Source: an uncultured Pelosinus sp. (lineage in GTDB: Bacteria; Bacillota; Negativicutes; UMGS1260). From it: a DNA stretch of 64,000 nucleotides. Location of the stretch: contig URQW01000002.1 in NCBI GenBank assembly GCA_900550105.1, positions 1 to 64,000 on the forward strand, given 5' to 3'. This document shows positions 35,223 through 44,188 of the stretch, piece by piece; position 1 is the stretch's first letter; each line of letters opens with the position of its first letter. Below the pieces are notes generated by a model. That model was not told the DNA's origin. It searched no databases and saw nothing but the letters and a program-made list of their open reading frames with translations. A program made the position numbers and the translations under genes.

Positions 35223-36347
35223 TCAGATCTCAATCAATTCGTACTGCTGTGTACCAAGCCCCAGCTTTTCTGCATGTTCCAGGCAGCCTTGCCAGTTGGT
35301 CGTCGGATGCGCATGCGTGAAATGATCGCCAGATTGCAGCTTTTTCGCATCGTCAGCAAGCTTTTCGCCTAAGAAGCTTTCCGCGATGACCGGAGCGGCC
35401 ATGGCTTTATCGGCGCAGGCCATATCCAGCGCTACGGGGTCAAACGAAGCAAACATGCCTACATCAGGGATAATCGCCACATCATTTTCGGCGTGACAGT
35501 CACAGAAAGGCGCCACATCAATCACCAAGCTAATATGGAAATGCGGCCGTCCATTTAAAACAGCCCAAGCGTATTCCGCCATTTTCTTATTCAAGATATC
35601 ATTGGAAGCATCCCAGGCAGCGCCAATCGCATTGAAATGGCAAGTGCCGATGCAACGACCGCAACCCACGCATTTGCTATGGTCAATCGAAGCTTTTTTA
35701 TCGGTTAGCGTAATAGCGCCATGAGCGCAAATCTTCGCACAGCTGCCGCAACCAACACAATCTTTTGCTCTTACACGCGGTTTGCCATCACTGTGCATTT
35801 CCATCTTGCCAGCGCGAGAGCCACAGCCCATACCCACATTTTTCAAAGCGCCGCCAAAGCCAGTAAGCTCATGTCCTTTAAAATGAGTTAAACTGATAAC
35901 AATATCGGCGTCCATAATAGCTCGGCCAATCTTAGCTTCTTTCACATGCTCGCCAGCCGGAACGGGAACATAAGCTTCATCAGTTCCCTTCAGCCCATCG
36001 CCAATAATAACCTGACAGCCTGTCGTAAAGGGATTATAGCCGTTTTCATAAGCAGCCTCCATATGTTCGATCGCATCTTTGCGACGTCCCACATAGAGGG
36101 TATTACAGTCTGTCAAAAATACTTTACCGCCAAGACTTTTTACTACATCAGCAACGACTTTGGAATAATTTGGCCGAAGATACGCTAGATTACCAGGTTC
36201 ACCAAAGTGAATTTTAATCGCCGTAATCTTCTTATTAAAATCAATGTTTTCAATGCCCGCCTTGCGAATCAACTTTTCGAGTTTCTGCAACAAATTCATA
36301 TTCTGCGTTGCCCGCAAGTTCGTAAAATAGACTTTCGACTTTTCCAT
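35223..36347 (-). CDS. DUF362-family protein with two 4Fe-4S clusters
   Basis: 374 residues from the ATG at 36347, because AGGAGG lies within the five codons that would precede it. An N-terminal DUF362 domain spans about 35-180, with GHELTGFGGALKNVGMG. Two ferredoxin motifs follow, CVGCGSCAKIC near 203 and CVGCGRCIGTC near 232, each with the pattern C-x2-C-x2-C-x3-C plus a distal Cys-type ligand. Cytoplasmic electron-transfer or maturation roles have been suggested for the family, but function is unknown. It is monocistronic. Confidence 0.85.
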   Translation of the reverse strand: MEKSKVYFTNLRATQNMNLLQKLEKLIRKAGIENIDFNKKITAIKIHFGEPGNLAYLRPNYSKVVADVVKSLGGKVFLTDCNTLYVGRRKDAIEHMEAAYENGYNPFTTGCQVIIGDGLKGTDEAYVPVPAGEHVKEAKIGRAIMDADIVISLTHFKGHELTGFGGALKNVGMGCGSRAGKMEMHSDGKPRVRAKDCVGCGSCAKICAHGAITLTDKKASIDHSKCVGCGRCIGTCHFNAIGAAWDASNDILNKKMAEYAWAVLNGRPHFHISLVIDVAPFCDCHAENDVAIIPDVGMFASFDPVALDMACADKAMAAPVIAESFLGEKLADDAKKLQSGDHFTHAHPTTNWQGCLEHAEKLGLGTQQYELIEI

Positions 36348-36430
36348 GTAGAACCTCCTCAATAATATGTGTTGTCATAAAAACAAGAGTGCTTTCCTCA
36401 ATGCTTCCCTAAGACAGTGTTAACAAGCAA

Positions 36431-36850
36431 TTAATGCTGATTTGTCCATCCATTCTTTGCACCAAGCTTACAGCAAATACCGTTAGAGCTTCCCGCAACC
36501 ACTTCATCATAATAGGCTAATTTTTGTTTAATGCGGATCAAGCAAGTATTCATGTGAGAAATTTTTTCTTCTACAGCTTCTTTATGATCCACAATAATTT
36601 GACGCCGTACTTCTGTTGTTGCGTCTCCTTGGCGATACAGCTCGACATACCGCTTAATTTCCTGCACAGGCATTCCCGTGCTGCGTAAACAGCGAATCAG
36701 CGTAAGCCATTCCAGATCTTTTTCGGTAAAAACACGATTGCCCTGGGCGTTTCGATGGAGATCAGGCAAGAGTCCTGCTTTTTCATAATACCGGAGCGTA
36801 TAGGCTGTAAGCTCCAATTTTTCTGCAGCCTCTTTAATTGTATAAGGCAC
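36431..36850 (-). CDS. MerR-family transcriptional regulator
   Basis: 139 residues, with an N-terminal winged HTH (YTIKEAAEKLELTAYTLRYYEKAGLL) and a coiled dimerisation helix around 75-120. There is a C-terminal pair of Cys in NGICCKLG, which may act in thiol or metal sensing, and another Cys in NTCLIRIK. The general shape is of AdhR/NmlR-type MerR regulators. The start is GTG with AGGTG upstream. Its target may be the neighbouring DUF362 gene, but no operator was identified. Confidence 0.82.
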   Translation of the reverse strand: MPYTIKEAAEKLELTAYTLRYYEKAGLLPDLHRNAQGNRVFTEKDLEWLTLIRCLRSTGMPVQEIKRYVELYRQGDATTEVRRQIIVDHKEAVEEKISHMNTCLIRIKQKLAYYDEVVAGSSNGICCKLGAKNGWTNQH

Positions 36851-36946
36851 TTTTTCATCACCTGCTCACTTTGTAACACTTTGCTCCATCATACACCCTA
36901 GAGTAAACTCTAAGGCAAGTCTTTCATCAAATTCTTCAAAAATCAC

Positions 36947-37645
36947 TTATGGTTTTATGGTAAAACAAGATTGTCCTGTTTCTCTACTATAGGGAAATTC
37001 AAAAGTTAGAATTCCGAGCGCCCCAGCACCAAGGCTGTATTTTTGAAAAATAATCCCCACCTTGTTATCGCCAGTAAGATAAAAATTAGGTTGATCAGCT
37101 ACGCCTTTATAGGGAGTAAAAATATAAAGTTTGCGCGCTTGCACCTGCTCTAGTACTTTTTGGCTAAGCTCTTGTTTCGCCGCATCATTCCAACAAAAAA
37201 GATCGCCAAAAGCAAGCTTCTGTCCTGTTGTTAAATCAAAAGTATAGCCAGAGGAATAGGGCGAACCATGAGCCCCACCGGCAAACACGTAAGTATTCAA
37301 GGTAAGGCTAAGCAGATTTCCCTCATTACGATACACCTGGTACTGCATCGTTGCTGAAAATGAAAGGCCACGCGCCAAAGCCTCTTGATTTTGATCAAAG
37401 GTATTTTGGGTTTCCGCAATAAACTCGTCTACTTTTGCTTCAATTTGCTGATTGATTTTCGCCTGAACTGCTTGATTTTCCAGCCCGTCAATATGGGGAT
37501 ACTTTAAAGAAAACCAGCCGTCCTTATAATCATATTGATCCACGATGACGGCTGGCGCCGCCTCAACTTGAGACAAACTCGGCGAAAAACTCCAAAGCGC
37601 GCCTAATAGCAAGAAAAACCAGACCATAACCATTTTTCTAAGCAA
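36947..37645 (-). CDS. Secreted DUF4163/DUF3298 protein
   Basis: 232 residues, with a signal peptide ending at about 29 (SLSQVEA). A DUF4163-like part follows (YPHIDGLENQAVQAKINQQI), then DUF3298 with the YVFAGGAHGSPYSSGYTFDLTTG motif. The same pair is the extracytoplasmic part of the RsiV anti-sigma factor in Bacillus, but here there is no membrane anchor or anti-sigma domain. The start appears to be TTG after GGGAGGGAG. Its role is unknown; lysozyme or ligand binding is only analogy. Confidence 0.8.
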   Translation of the reverse strand: MLRKMVMVWFFLLLGALWSFSPSLSQVEAAPAVIVDQYDYKDGWFSLKYPHIDGLENQAVQAKINQQIEAKVDEFIAETQNTFDQNQEALARGLSFSATMQYQVYRNEGNLLSLTLNTYVFAGGAHGSPYSSGYTFDLTTGQKLAFGDLFCWNDAAKQELSQKVLEQVQARKLYIFTPYKGVADQPNFYLTGDNKVGIIFQKYSLGAGALGILTFEFPYSRETGQSCFTIKP

Positions 37646-37740
37646 GAAACTCCCTCCCCTTCTATCCGCAAAATGATCTTGTCTATCTTTACTATATACG
37701 GAGTTTTTTCGAAAGAAAAGAGTTTTCGCCTATTCTTTAG

Positions 37741-39288
37741 CTAATTTTTCGGTCGAATTAATAGCGTAAAAAATCCGCCGACAAAACAAAGCAAAGCCAT
37801 CGTAAAAAACACATCTTGAAAGGAAAGAATCGATGCCTGTCGTGTTACCATCTGACTTAGCATTGCTTTAAGTAAGGTGTACTGCTGCGGTAAAAGTCCG
37901 CTGCCTGTCATCCAGCCATGAGTTGCTTTCGCAATCTCGCCGCTTGTCATGCCCTGATTTCCCCATAAAACCTGTAAGATGCGAAAAATATCTTGAGGGG
38001 CGCTCACTGCCGCATTTAAATATTCTTTCAGAACAGCCGTATGGTAAATTTCCCGCCGGGTAAGTAAGGTTTCGGCAAAAACAACGCCCATACTGCCGCC
38101 GATAATTTTAGACAAATTAAAAATCCCGGCGCCAACGCCAATCTTGTCACGCGGCAACGATGAAACGGCACAGTTACTCAACGGCGACATGGTAAGACCC
38201 AGCCCGACGCCAAAAACCATGAGTCGCACAAAAAAATCATTTGTCGCAAAGTTCTCGTTAATCGAGTCAAGCCAGTACAGCGAAAAAGCTACAAGCATGA
38301 CGCCAATAAAGGCGGGAATCTTTGAACCAAGTCGATCAGCCAACCGTCCGCCGAGCGGCGAAAAGACCACCATCGTCGCTGTCAACGGAAGCAATACAAT
38401 CCCTGCTGTAATGGAATTATAATTCAAGATCGATTTAAGAAAAAAGGGCAACAGAAACATGCCGCCATAAAGCGTCACAAAAGTAACAAACCCTACGATA
38501 TTGGCTGCAACAAAATTGATATCGCGAAACAATTCTACTTGAATCATGGGCTTTTCAACACGAAGCTCCACCACAATAAATAGTACTAACGTGGCGAATG
38601 CTGCATAGAAGAGCGTAGAGATATAGAGAGAATCCCACCCTTCTTTCTGGCCCTGATTTAGGGCGACAAGCAGACAGCTAATACTGGCAATCATAAAACC
38701 AGCGCCAATATAATCGACGCTAGCCCCTTTTCTTTGCTGTGAAGCCGGAATGACAACAAGTCCTAAAATAAGGCTTAAAATACAGGCAGGCTCCACTGAA
38801 AAAAAGACAGATCGCCAATCAAACTTTTCCAGTAAAAGTCCGCCAAGTGTCGGCCCCATAGCACTGCCAGCTGCAGCCATGGCGCTCCAAATTCCCAAAG
38901 CCGCACCACGTTCCGCTACAGGAAATGTTTCAGCTACTATGGTCATTGCATTCGGCAGTACCATACCTGCGCCAATGCCTTGTAGAATGCGAAAACAAAT
39001 CATCATGGATTTACTTGCCGCTATCCCGCAAAGCAGCGACGCTGCCGTAAATAAAACAATTCCGAAGAGATAGATTCTTTTCGCGCCAAACCGATCACCT
39101 AGTTTACCGGTCAATGGCAGTGTCGAACCATAAGGCAACATATAAGACAGAGATACCCACACAATGGAATCCATATTAAAGTTCAGCGCCGCCATGATAT
39201 TGGGCAATGCAATATTGACGCAACTGCTTACGTAGGCAGTCAACACAGTGCCCAGGCAAACTGTGCATAATACAGCGTATTTATTCAT
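37741..39288 (-). CDS. MFS multidrug efflux transporter, DHA2 family (EmrB/QacA-like)
   Basis: 515 residues with 14 membrane segments, typical of drug:H+ antiporter family 2. The motif GKLGDRFGAKRIYLFG is the MFS motif A between TM2 and TM3, and GIGAGMVLPNAM is the antiporter motif C region. AGAAGGGG precedes the ATG. It lies 27 bp after the membrane-fusion gene and is the last gene of a padR-hlyD-mfs operon. With the fusion protein it would form an EmrAB-like export system, in keeping with an outer membrane. Substrate unknown. Confidence 0.88.
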   Translation of the reverse strand: MNKYAVLCTVCLGTVLTAYVSSCVNIALPNIMAALNFNMDSIVWVSLSYMLPYGSTLPLTGKLGDRFGAKRIYLFGIVLFTAASLLCGIAASKSMMICFRILQGIGAGMVLPNAMTIVAETFPVAERGAALGIWSAMAAAGSAMGPTLGGLLLEKFDWRSVFFSVEPACILSLILGLVVIPASQQRKGASVDYIGAGFMIASISCLLVALNQGQKEGWDSLYISTLFYAAFATLVLFIVVELRVEKPMIQVELFRDINFVAANIVGFVTFVTLYGGMFLLPFFLKSILNYNSITAGIVLLPLTATMVVFSPLGGRLADRLGSKIPAFIGVMLVAFSLYWLDSINENFATNDFFVRLMVFGVGLGLTMSPLSNCAVSSLPRDKIGVGAGIFNLSKIIGGSMGVVFAETLLTRREIYHTAVLKEYLNAAVSAPQDIFRILQVLWGNQGMTSGEIAKATHGWMTGSGLLPQQYTLLKAMLSQMVTRQASILSFQDVFFTMALLCFVGGFFTLLIRPKN

Positions 39289-39315
39289 AAAAGCCCCTTC
39301 TGACTACATTCATTC

Positions 39316-40335
39316 TTAGCGTACCTTGATCGTGATCAGCGCCGACATGCCTGGTTTCAACACGCTATCACTGGCATCTGCTTTGATTTTAATGGGCAAA
39401 CGCTGCGTCACTTTCGTGAAATTAGCTGAACTGTTTTCCGTTGGCAGTAAAGCAAACTGCGAACCCGCAGCTGGTCCTACTTCGCTTACATGACCGGTAA
39501 ATTCCTTACCAGGATACGCATCGATGGTAAAATCAACAGCTTGACCGACTTGAACTTTGCCGATATAGGTTTCTTCGATATTGGCCCCAATCCAGACATC
39601 AGCAAGATCACTGATGCTAAAAAGCTGCTGACCATAAACGATAATTTCACCGTCTTCCACAGATTTCAGCCCAACGACGCCGTCAACAGGAGCTTTAATT
39701 TGCGTATCTGCTAACTGAATCTGAGCATTTTTGAGCGCTGCCTGGGCCTGCTTTACTTGCGCTTGCGCCAGCATAATATCTTCTTTTCGCGCGCCTTCGG
39801 CGCTTAAGCTATATTGCTCGTTGGCTGCACTATGCTGCGCCTTAGCGACTTCATAAGCTGTTTTGCTAGCGTCGCGCTGTTGCACTGAAATGGCCCCTTG
39901 CGCATATAGCGCTTCATCACGCTCACTATTCTTGCGATAATTTTCCAGACTAGCCAGTGTCTGAAGGACATTAGCATTGGCCTGAGCTACCTCTTGCGGC
40001 CGATTTCCGGCTTGCAACGCTGCAAGTTTCGCCTGTGCCATAGCCAGATTGGCTTCGGCCTGCTCGACTTGCATTTCGAATTCCGCTGTTTCTAAGGAAG
40101 CAATTGTTTGCCCAGCTTTCACCGGATCGCCTTCTTTCACAAGCACTTTCGCAATCCGACCATTTACTTTTGCACTGACTGCCACAATCGTTCCTTTCAC
40201 GCGAGCATCGTCAGTTGCTACAATGCGACTGGACCGCACCCACCACCAAGCGCCGCCAATCAATGCAATGACAATAAGCAGACTGGCAACAAAGGCCATC
40301 TGCCGATTATTTAGTTTCGTTTTTCCCTCACCCAT
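39316..40335 (-). CDS. Membrane fusion protein, EmrA/HlyD family
   Basis: 339 residues. One membrane segment lies at about 13-33. A biotinyl-lipoyl-like domain follows (TDDARVKGTIVAVSAKVNGRIAKVLV), then a long alpha-helical hairpin (about 85-205) and a C-terminal beta-barrel (APVDGVVGLKSVEDGEIIV). The Ala/Gln-rich hairpin would span the periplasm towards an outer-membrane channel. No TolC gene is in this operon. GACGAGG precedes the ATG. It is the middle gene between PadR and the DHA2 pump. Confidence 0.9.
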   Translation of the reverse strand: MGEGKTKLNNRQMAFVASLLIVIALIGGAWWWVRSSRIVATDDARVKGTIVAVSAKVNGRIAKVLVKEGDPVKAGQTIASLETAEFEMQVEQAEANLAMAQAKLAALQAGNRPQEVAQANANVLQTLASLENYRKNSERDEALYAQGAISVQQRDASKTAYEVAKAQHSAANEQYSLSAEGARKEDIMLAQAQVKQAQAALKNAQIQLADTQIKAPVDGVVGLKSVEDGEIIVYGQQLFSISDLADVWIGANIEETYIGKVQVGQAVDFTIDAYPGKEFTGHVSEVGPAAGSQFALLPTENSSANFTKVTQRLPIKIKADASDSVLKPGMSALITIKVR

Positions 40336-40391
40336 AAAAATACCTCGTCCTCTACGTAATCATTATTTTGGTTGATTCTCATAGCTACTTT

Positions 40392-40757
40392 TTATAATTC
40401 ATTCTTAAACCCAAGTAAATCTTCCCGTAACAAAGCGATTTTTACCTCAATTTGCTTTAACCGTTCAGCCAGCATCGCTTCAAGCTCTGGGAGTCGTTTT
40501 ATCCCATCGGCAGTAATCTCATAAATCCGCTTGCTTCTCGTATTGGGATTTTGCCAGTGTCCTGTAACATAGCCCTTCTCTTCCATACTTCGCAGCAGAG
40601 GGTAAAGAGCATTCGTATTCGGACGATAGGCCCCGCCAGTGCGAATCACAATTCGTTCAGCTAACTGGTTGCCATGCATTTTTTCCTGCTCCAATATTTT
40701 TAAAATATACAATCCTAAAACTAGTTTCATATAACTGACATACGCTTGATCTGGCAT
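40392..40757 (-). CDS. PadR-family transcriptional regulator
   Basis: 121 residues from the ATG at 40757 (GTGAGGA upstream); the frame is open to 40814. The PadR winged-helix domain occupies about 10-85, with LYILKILEQEKMHGNQLAERI and ALYPLLRSMEEKGYV. A short C-terminal helix completes the dimer. PadR proteins usually repress an adjacent efflux operon, released by the pump substrate. This one is the first gene of the padR-hlyD-mfs unit and is likely autoregulatory. Confidence 0.87.
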   Translation of the reverse strand: MPDQAYVSYMKLVLGLYILKILEQEKMHGNQLAERIVIRTGGAYRPNTNALYPLLRSMEEKGYVTGHWQNPNTRSKRIYEITADGIKRLPELEAMLAERLKQIEVKIALLREDLLGFKNEL

Positions 40758-40922
40758 CCATGATTCCTCACTTTCCACTTTATAAATGAACGTTCCTAAA
40801 CATATATTTCCCATAAGTATATGTACTACGCTTTTTATATTATAGTTATTATTATTAATAATATCAACTTTTACTTTTGTTTTTTATTCTTTGAATCGCC
40901 TGCTTTGAAAAAGCGGGCCTAC

Positions 40923-42119
40923 TTACCCTCTATTTTCAAAGGTTCCCCTTTGTAAAATTTCTCCTTGCGCAATCATTTGCTGACCGCGCGCCCATACTTG
41001 TTCAATGGTTAAGTCAGGCGTAACGACTAAAAAATCAGCGTCAGAACCCACTTGAATTTCCCCTTTTTGCGGCCACAGTTTTAAAACTTTTGCTATATTG
41101 CTTGTCGCCACCGCTAAGGCCATTGCTAACGGAAGTCCTTCGTTCTGCCATAAATCACGGATCTCTTCCCACAAAGTTTGCGGTGTTGCCACTGCTAAGC
41201 TGACGGGAGCGCCTGCTTCATCAAAAACGGGCAAACTGCCATTTCCGTCGGAACTCATGGTAATTCTGTCTAAGGGGACTTTTGCTGCAAGCGCTCGCAT
41301 GATCGCCTGGCTCGCCCGTAGGGCTTCCCAACAGCCTTCCGACGGATATACGCCTGAAGTCATGTCAATTACCCCGCCGAGTCGGCCCCAACGAAAAGCT
41401 TCCTGCAATAAGTAGGGATTACGATTCACATGAGTGGGCACCAGTTGTGTAATCGGAATTTCGCCGCCTTTAATGATCGCAAAAAGTGGCTTGAGCGCTT
41501 CATGGCCATCGCCAATATGGCAATGAACAATTCCTGCCTTGCCGCTAAGCAGGCCGCCATTTCTCGCTTCTGCCACTAATTTCAAAAGCTCCGTTACGGT
41601 TGGCTGTGAAGACCGATGATCGGAAATAGCCACTTCGCCAGCACCAAGAACCTTATCGATAAAGAGTAAGTCAGAGCGCACCGAGCCAGTAAGTGTCGGT
41701 CCCGGCACTTCATAGGCGCCAGTATACAGATATGCCGATAAGCCCTCTATTTCTAAGGCTCGAACCTTAGCTAAGAGCGAACTCATATGACGCATCGTTC
41801 CATCTGTGCCAAGACAACCTACGACCGTCGTAATACCAGCTCGTGTAAGATCAGAGAGGACAACTTCCGGCGTCCGCGTGTGATATCCGCCCTCGCCGCC
41901 ACCGCCAATCAAATGAATATGACCATCAATTAATCCGGGAACCAGCCACTTGCCTGTTGCATCAATTCGCCGACAATACTTTTCTGGTAAAAAGTCAAGA
42001 TTTTGTCCAATTGCCGCCACTTTTTCCCCGGCAAGCAATAAATCTTGCGTGCCTAGCTCTTGGGGTGAAAAAATCCGAGCGCCTTGCAATAACGTGAAAA
42101 AGAACGTTTCCTCTGGCAA
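40923..42119 (-). CDS. iadA: Isoaspartyl dipeptidase (beta-aspartyl peptidase)
   Basis: A 398-residue amidohydrolase-superfamily enzyme that cleaves beta-aspartyl dipeptides from damaged proteins. Metal ligands His67 and His69 lie in GLIDGHIHL, followed by the IadA-typical GGGGEGGYHTRTPE loop. Later motifs HCHIGDGH and SSDGNGS supply the other ligands and catalytic Asp. The start is TTG with GGGAGTG upstream. It is monocistronic, with no transporter alongside. A hairpin without a strong T-run lies downstream at about 40899-40919. Confidence 0.9.
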   Translation of the reverse strand: MPEETFFFTLLQGARIFSPQELGTQDLLLAGEKVAAIGQNLDFLPEKYCRRIDATGKWLVPGLIDGHIHLIGGGGEGGYHTRTPEVVLSDLTRAGITTVVGCLGTDGTMRHMSSLLAKVRALEIEGLSAYLYTGAYEVPGPTLTGSVRSDLLFIDKVLGAGEVAISDHRSSQPTVTELLKLVAEARNGGLLSGKAGIVHCHIGDGHEALKPLFAIIKGGEIPITQLVPTHVNRNPYLLQEAFRWGRLGGVIDMTSGVYPSEGCWEALRASQAIMRALAAKVPLDRITMSSDGNGSLPVFDEAGAPVSLAVATPQTLWEEIRDLWQNEGLPLAMALAVATSNIAKVLKLWPQKGEIQVGSDADFLVVTPDLTIEQVWARGQQMIAQGEILQRGTFENRG

Positions 42120-42263
42120 AGTGATGCACTCCCTTATCGGTTTTTCTTAGCATGCGCCGATTTTGTTTTTTTATCGACCACATTAAGTCTTGTAATGCAG
42201 AGTGAACCTTTCTCGCACGCCAGAACGAACGGGGAGACAAATTGCCACCTATCCTGGGAAACA

Positions 42264-42293
42264 GTATAATAGAGTTAAGTATAATAGAGTTAA
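42264..42293 (+). promoter_or_regulatory. Tandem 15-bp repeat containing a -10 box
   Basis: GTATAATAGAGTTAA occurs twice, exactly head-to-tail. Each copy carries a perfect TATAAT. It lies 26 bp before the start of the secreted protein at 42320. A duplicated -10 region could give two starts 15 bp apart; only weak -35 sequences are visible. Confidence 0.5.
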
Positions 42294-42319
42294 ATCTACA
42301 AGAAAGCAGAGGTGCTAAT

Positions 42320-42763
42320 ATGAACTACTTGCCCAAAAGAATTTTTCTCTCTGTGTTGCTCTGTCTATCACTTATCCTTTTCGCGATTCCAGCTCTTGCC
42401 CATGAAGGACGAGAAGGCCACGGCGAGGGCTTAAGTTGGGAAACTACGAATGTCCATTTTCGCGGTGATCGCTTAGTTGTCGAAGGTTATTTTCAAAATA
42501 ATACGGACAGAGAAATTATCGATAATATCAATGAATTCTATGTCAAAGTAAAACTGAAACATCGTGGCGAATGGCGTCAGCATATGTCTGTCCGCTATGA
42601 CAATATTAACGTCTTTATCCGTCCTGGTGAAAGTCATCCCTTCCGCTTTGTTATTGAAGGTGTAGAACCTCACCGCATTGACGACTATCGCGTCTGGACC
42701 ACAGGCAGCTATCACTATCATAACCATCATGGTTGGGAATATCACCGCCACGAAATCGATTAA
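42320..42763 (+). CDS. Secreted His-rich protein of unknown function
   Basis: 147 residues from the ATG at 42320 (AGAGGTGC upstream). The signal peptide has core LSVLLCLSLILFAIPALA, cleaved near 25. The mature N-terminus HEGREGHGEG and the C-terminus HYHNHHGWEYHRHE are rich in His, suggesting metal binding. The middle (VHFRGDRLVVEGYFQNNTDREI to FRFVIEG) looks like an immunoglobulin-like beta sandwich, similar in shape to FxLYD-type domains. No family is firmly recognised. A shared terminator follows. Confidence 0.6.
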   Translation: MNYLPKRIFLSVLLCLSLILFAIPALAHEGREGHGEGLSWETTNVHFRGDRLVVEGYFQNNTDREIIDNINEFYVKVKLKHRGEWRQHMSVRYDNINVFIRPGESHPFRFVIEGVEPHRIDDYRVWTTGSYHYHNHHGWEYHRHEID

Positions 42764-42773
42764 ACCCTTCTAT

Positions 42774-42820
42774 AAATGAAACAGCGGCTGTAGGAAAATC
42801 CTGTAGCCGCTGTTTCATTT
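42774..42820. terminator. Bidirectional terminator before murI end
   Basis: A long hairpin with arms AAATGAAACAGCGGCT and AGCCGCTGTTTCATTT plus inner TAGGA/TCCTG, between convergent genes. Confidence 0.85.
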
Positions 42821-42865
42821 ATAAGTTACTCTATGTAATTTTTTCCTGATCGAAAATAGCCCTCT

Positions 42866-43651
42866 TTATTCGGCTTCCATCGCCTTTAATCGTTTCAGAA
42901 GTTGATCATATCGTGTTAAAACGTCAGCCTCCTCTACCTTTACTTTAGAATGATAATATTCAATCTTGCCGCTGCCGTCGCCAACTTTTCCCGTGGCCTG
43001 AAGTGTGCGAGCCAAATTTTCCGCAGTCCCGATCCCCCCATCTAAAATGGCCACGTCAGGCGGCAGAACGCTTGCAATGATATCACGAAACAAGGGAAAA
43101 TGGGTACAGCCAAGCACCAACGCGCCATACTGACTCAGATCATAGGGAGCTAGCTGCTCTCTCACATAGGGCGCCACCACTTCCGGGCGAAACTCAAAGC
43201 GTTCGGCAAACTCAACTAACCCAGGCATTGGCAGCCCGTCTACCATGTGACATTCATCAAGATTTTCTACTAAATGATGATATTTTTCTTCGCGTAGCGT
43301 CAAAGCCGTCGCAAAAACCATCACTCGCTTGCTGCAAGGTACACTCTGCAAAATAGCTGGCTTTACCGCCGGTTCAATCCCGATAATAGGAAAATCATAC
43401 CGTTCACGCAGTTCTTTCGCCGCAGCGCTTGTCGCTGAATTGCAGGCAAGTACAATGGCCTTAACGCCCTGCTTGGCAATAAAATCTATGGCGGAAAAAA
43501 CAAGCTCACGCACTTCCTCTGTTGACTTTTCGCCATAGGGTACGTGAAGCGTATCAGCAAAATACACATAATCTTCCTTAGGCAGCAAGTTTAATGCCCG
43601 ATATAATACGGTCAATCCGCCAATACCAGAATCAAATACACCGATTTTCAT
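42866..43651 (-). CDS. murI: Glutamate racemase
   Basis: A 261-residue cofactor-independent racemase making D-glutamate for peptidoglycan. The catalytic pair is Cys70 in LACNSATSA and the Cys in LVLGCTHFPL near 179. The N-terminal FDSGIGGLTVL is diagnostic. AAGGTAGGG precedes the ATG. It stands between convergent and same-strand neighbours with its own terminator. Length is normal. Confidence 0.95.
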   Translation of the reverse strand: MKIGVFDSGIGGLTVLYRALNLLPKEDYVYFADTLHVPYGEKSTEEVRELVFSAIDFIAKQGVKAIVLACNSATSAAAKELRERYDFPIIGIEPAVKPAILQSVPCSKRVMVFATALTLREEKYHHLVENLDECHMVDGLPMPGLVEFAERFEFRPEVVAPYVREQLAPYDLSQYGALVLGCTHFPLFRDIIASVLPPDVAILDGGIGTAENLARTLQATGKVGDGSGKIEYYHSKVKVEEADVLTRYDQLLKRLKAMEAE

Positions 43652-43727
43652 ATTCTGTCCCTACCTTTTCTCGATGGTCAATCATGATTTTTATCATACA
43701 CCTATCTTTTCCCCCTGCCAAGACAAA

Positions 43728-43762
43728 AAAATTCCCCTTAGACGTTACGTCAAGGGAAATTT
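43728..43762 (-). terminator. Terminator of sensor-kinase operon
   Basis: On the minus strand AAATTTCCCTTGACG-taa-CGTCTAAGGGGAATTT with one bulge, followed by a T-run. It lies 29 bp after the small gene at 43791. Confidence 0.8.
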
Positions 43763-43790
43763 ACTTTCTTTTATAAGATGAAATAATTTC

Positions 43791-44072
43791 TCAAATCAGC
43801 ATTAATTCCTTCAATGTATCAACGCCTCGTTCAGTAACATGAGCTAGGCTGATATTGGCCCACACCGGTCCTAGACCGTAAGGACCATCCTGTACTAAAG
43901 CCCCTTTGATGAGGCACTCGCGTTTTAAATGATCTACTTCCAAAGCGTAGCTTTTTGCATCGCGGCTAAAATCAAAGGCGTCGACATCAGCTAATAACTG
44001 CTCGGGATTTTGATCAGCTTTGTACACCTCTAGTAAGATAGCCGTGCTTAATTCGTTTAGCAAGATCCCCAT
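43791..44072 (-). CDS. Hypothetical 93-residue protein, winged-helix-like
   Basis: 93 residues, soluble, mostly helical with a short beta element. The pattern of an N-terminal helix, a middle RECLIKGALVQDGPYGLGPVWANISLAHVTERGVDTLKEL, and a final helix recalls YjcQ-type winged-helix proteins; this is by eye. The start could be the ATG at 44072, but its ribosome site is too close, and a TTG three codons later (44063) fits AGGGAG better. It is the last gene after two sensor kinases, about 117 bp downstream. Confidence 0.5.
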   Translation of the reverse strand: MGILLNELSTAILLEVYKADQNPEQLLADVDAFDFSRDAKSYALEVDHLKRECLIKGALVQDGPYGLGPVWANISLAHVTERGVDTLKELMLI

Positions 44073-44188
44073 CTCCCTTTTGCCATTTTTAAAATTTTTT
44101 CGGCAAAGTGAACAGTTTTCCTGCTAAAAAAGCCCCTTCCTCGCGCAAGTATACAATATATTCAAAATTATCATTAAAACGATCCTCG

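Noticed and set aside
40899..40919. Terminator after iadA
   Set aside because: A stem is present, but no T-run follows on the minus strand, so I could not support it as a terminator.
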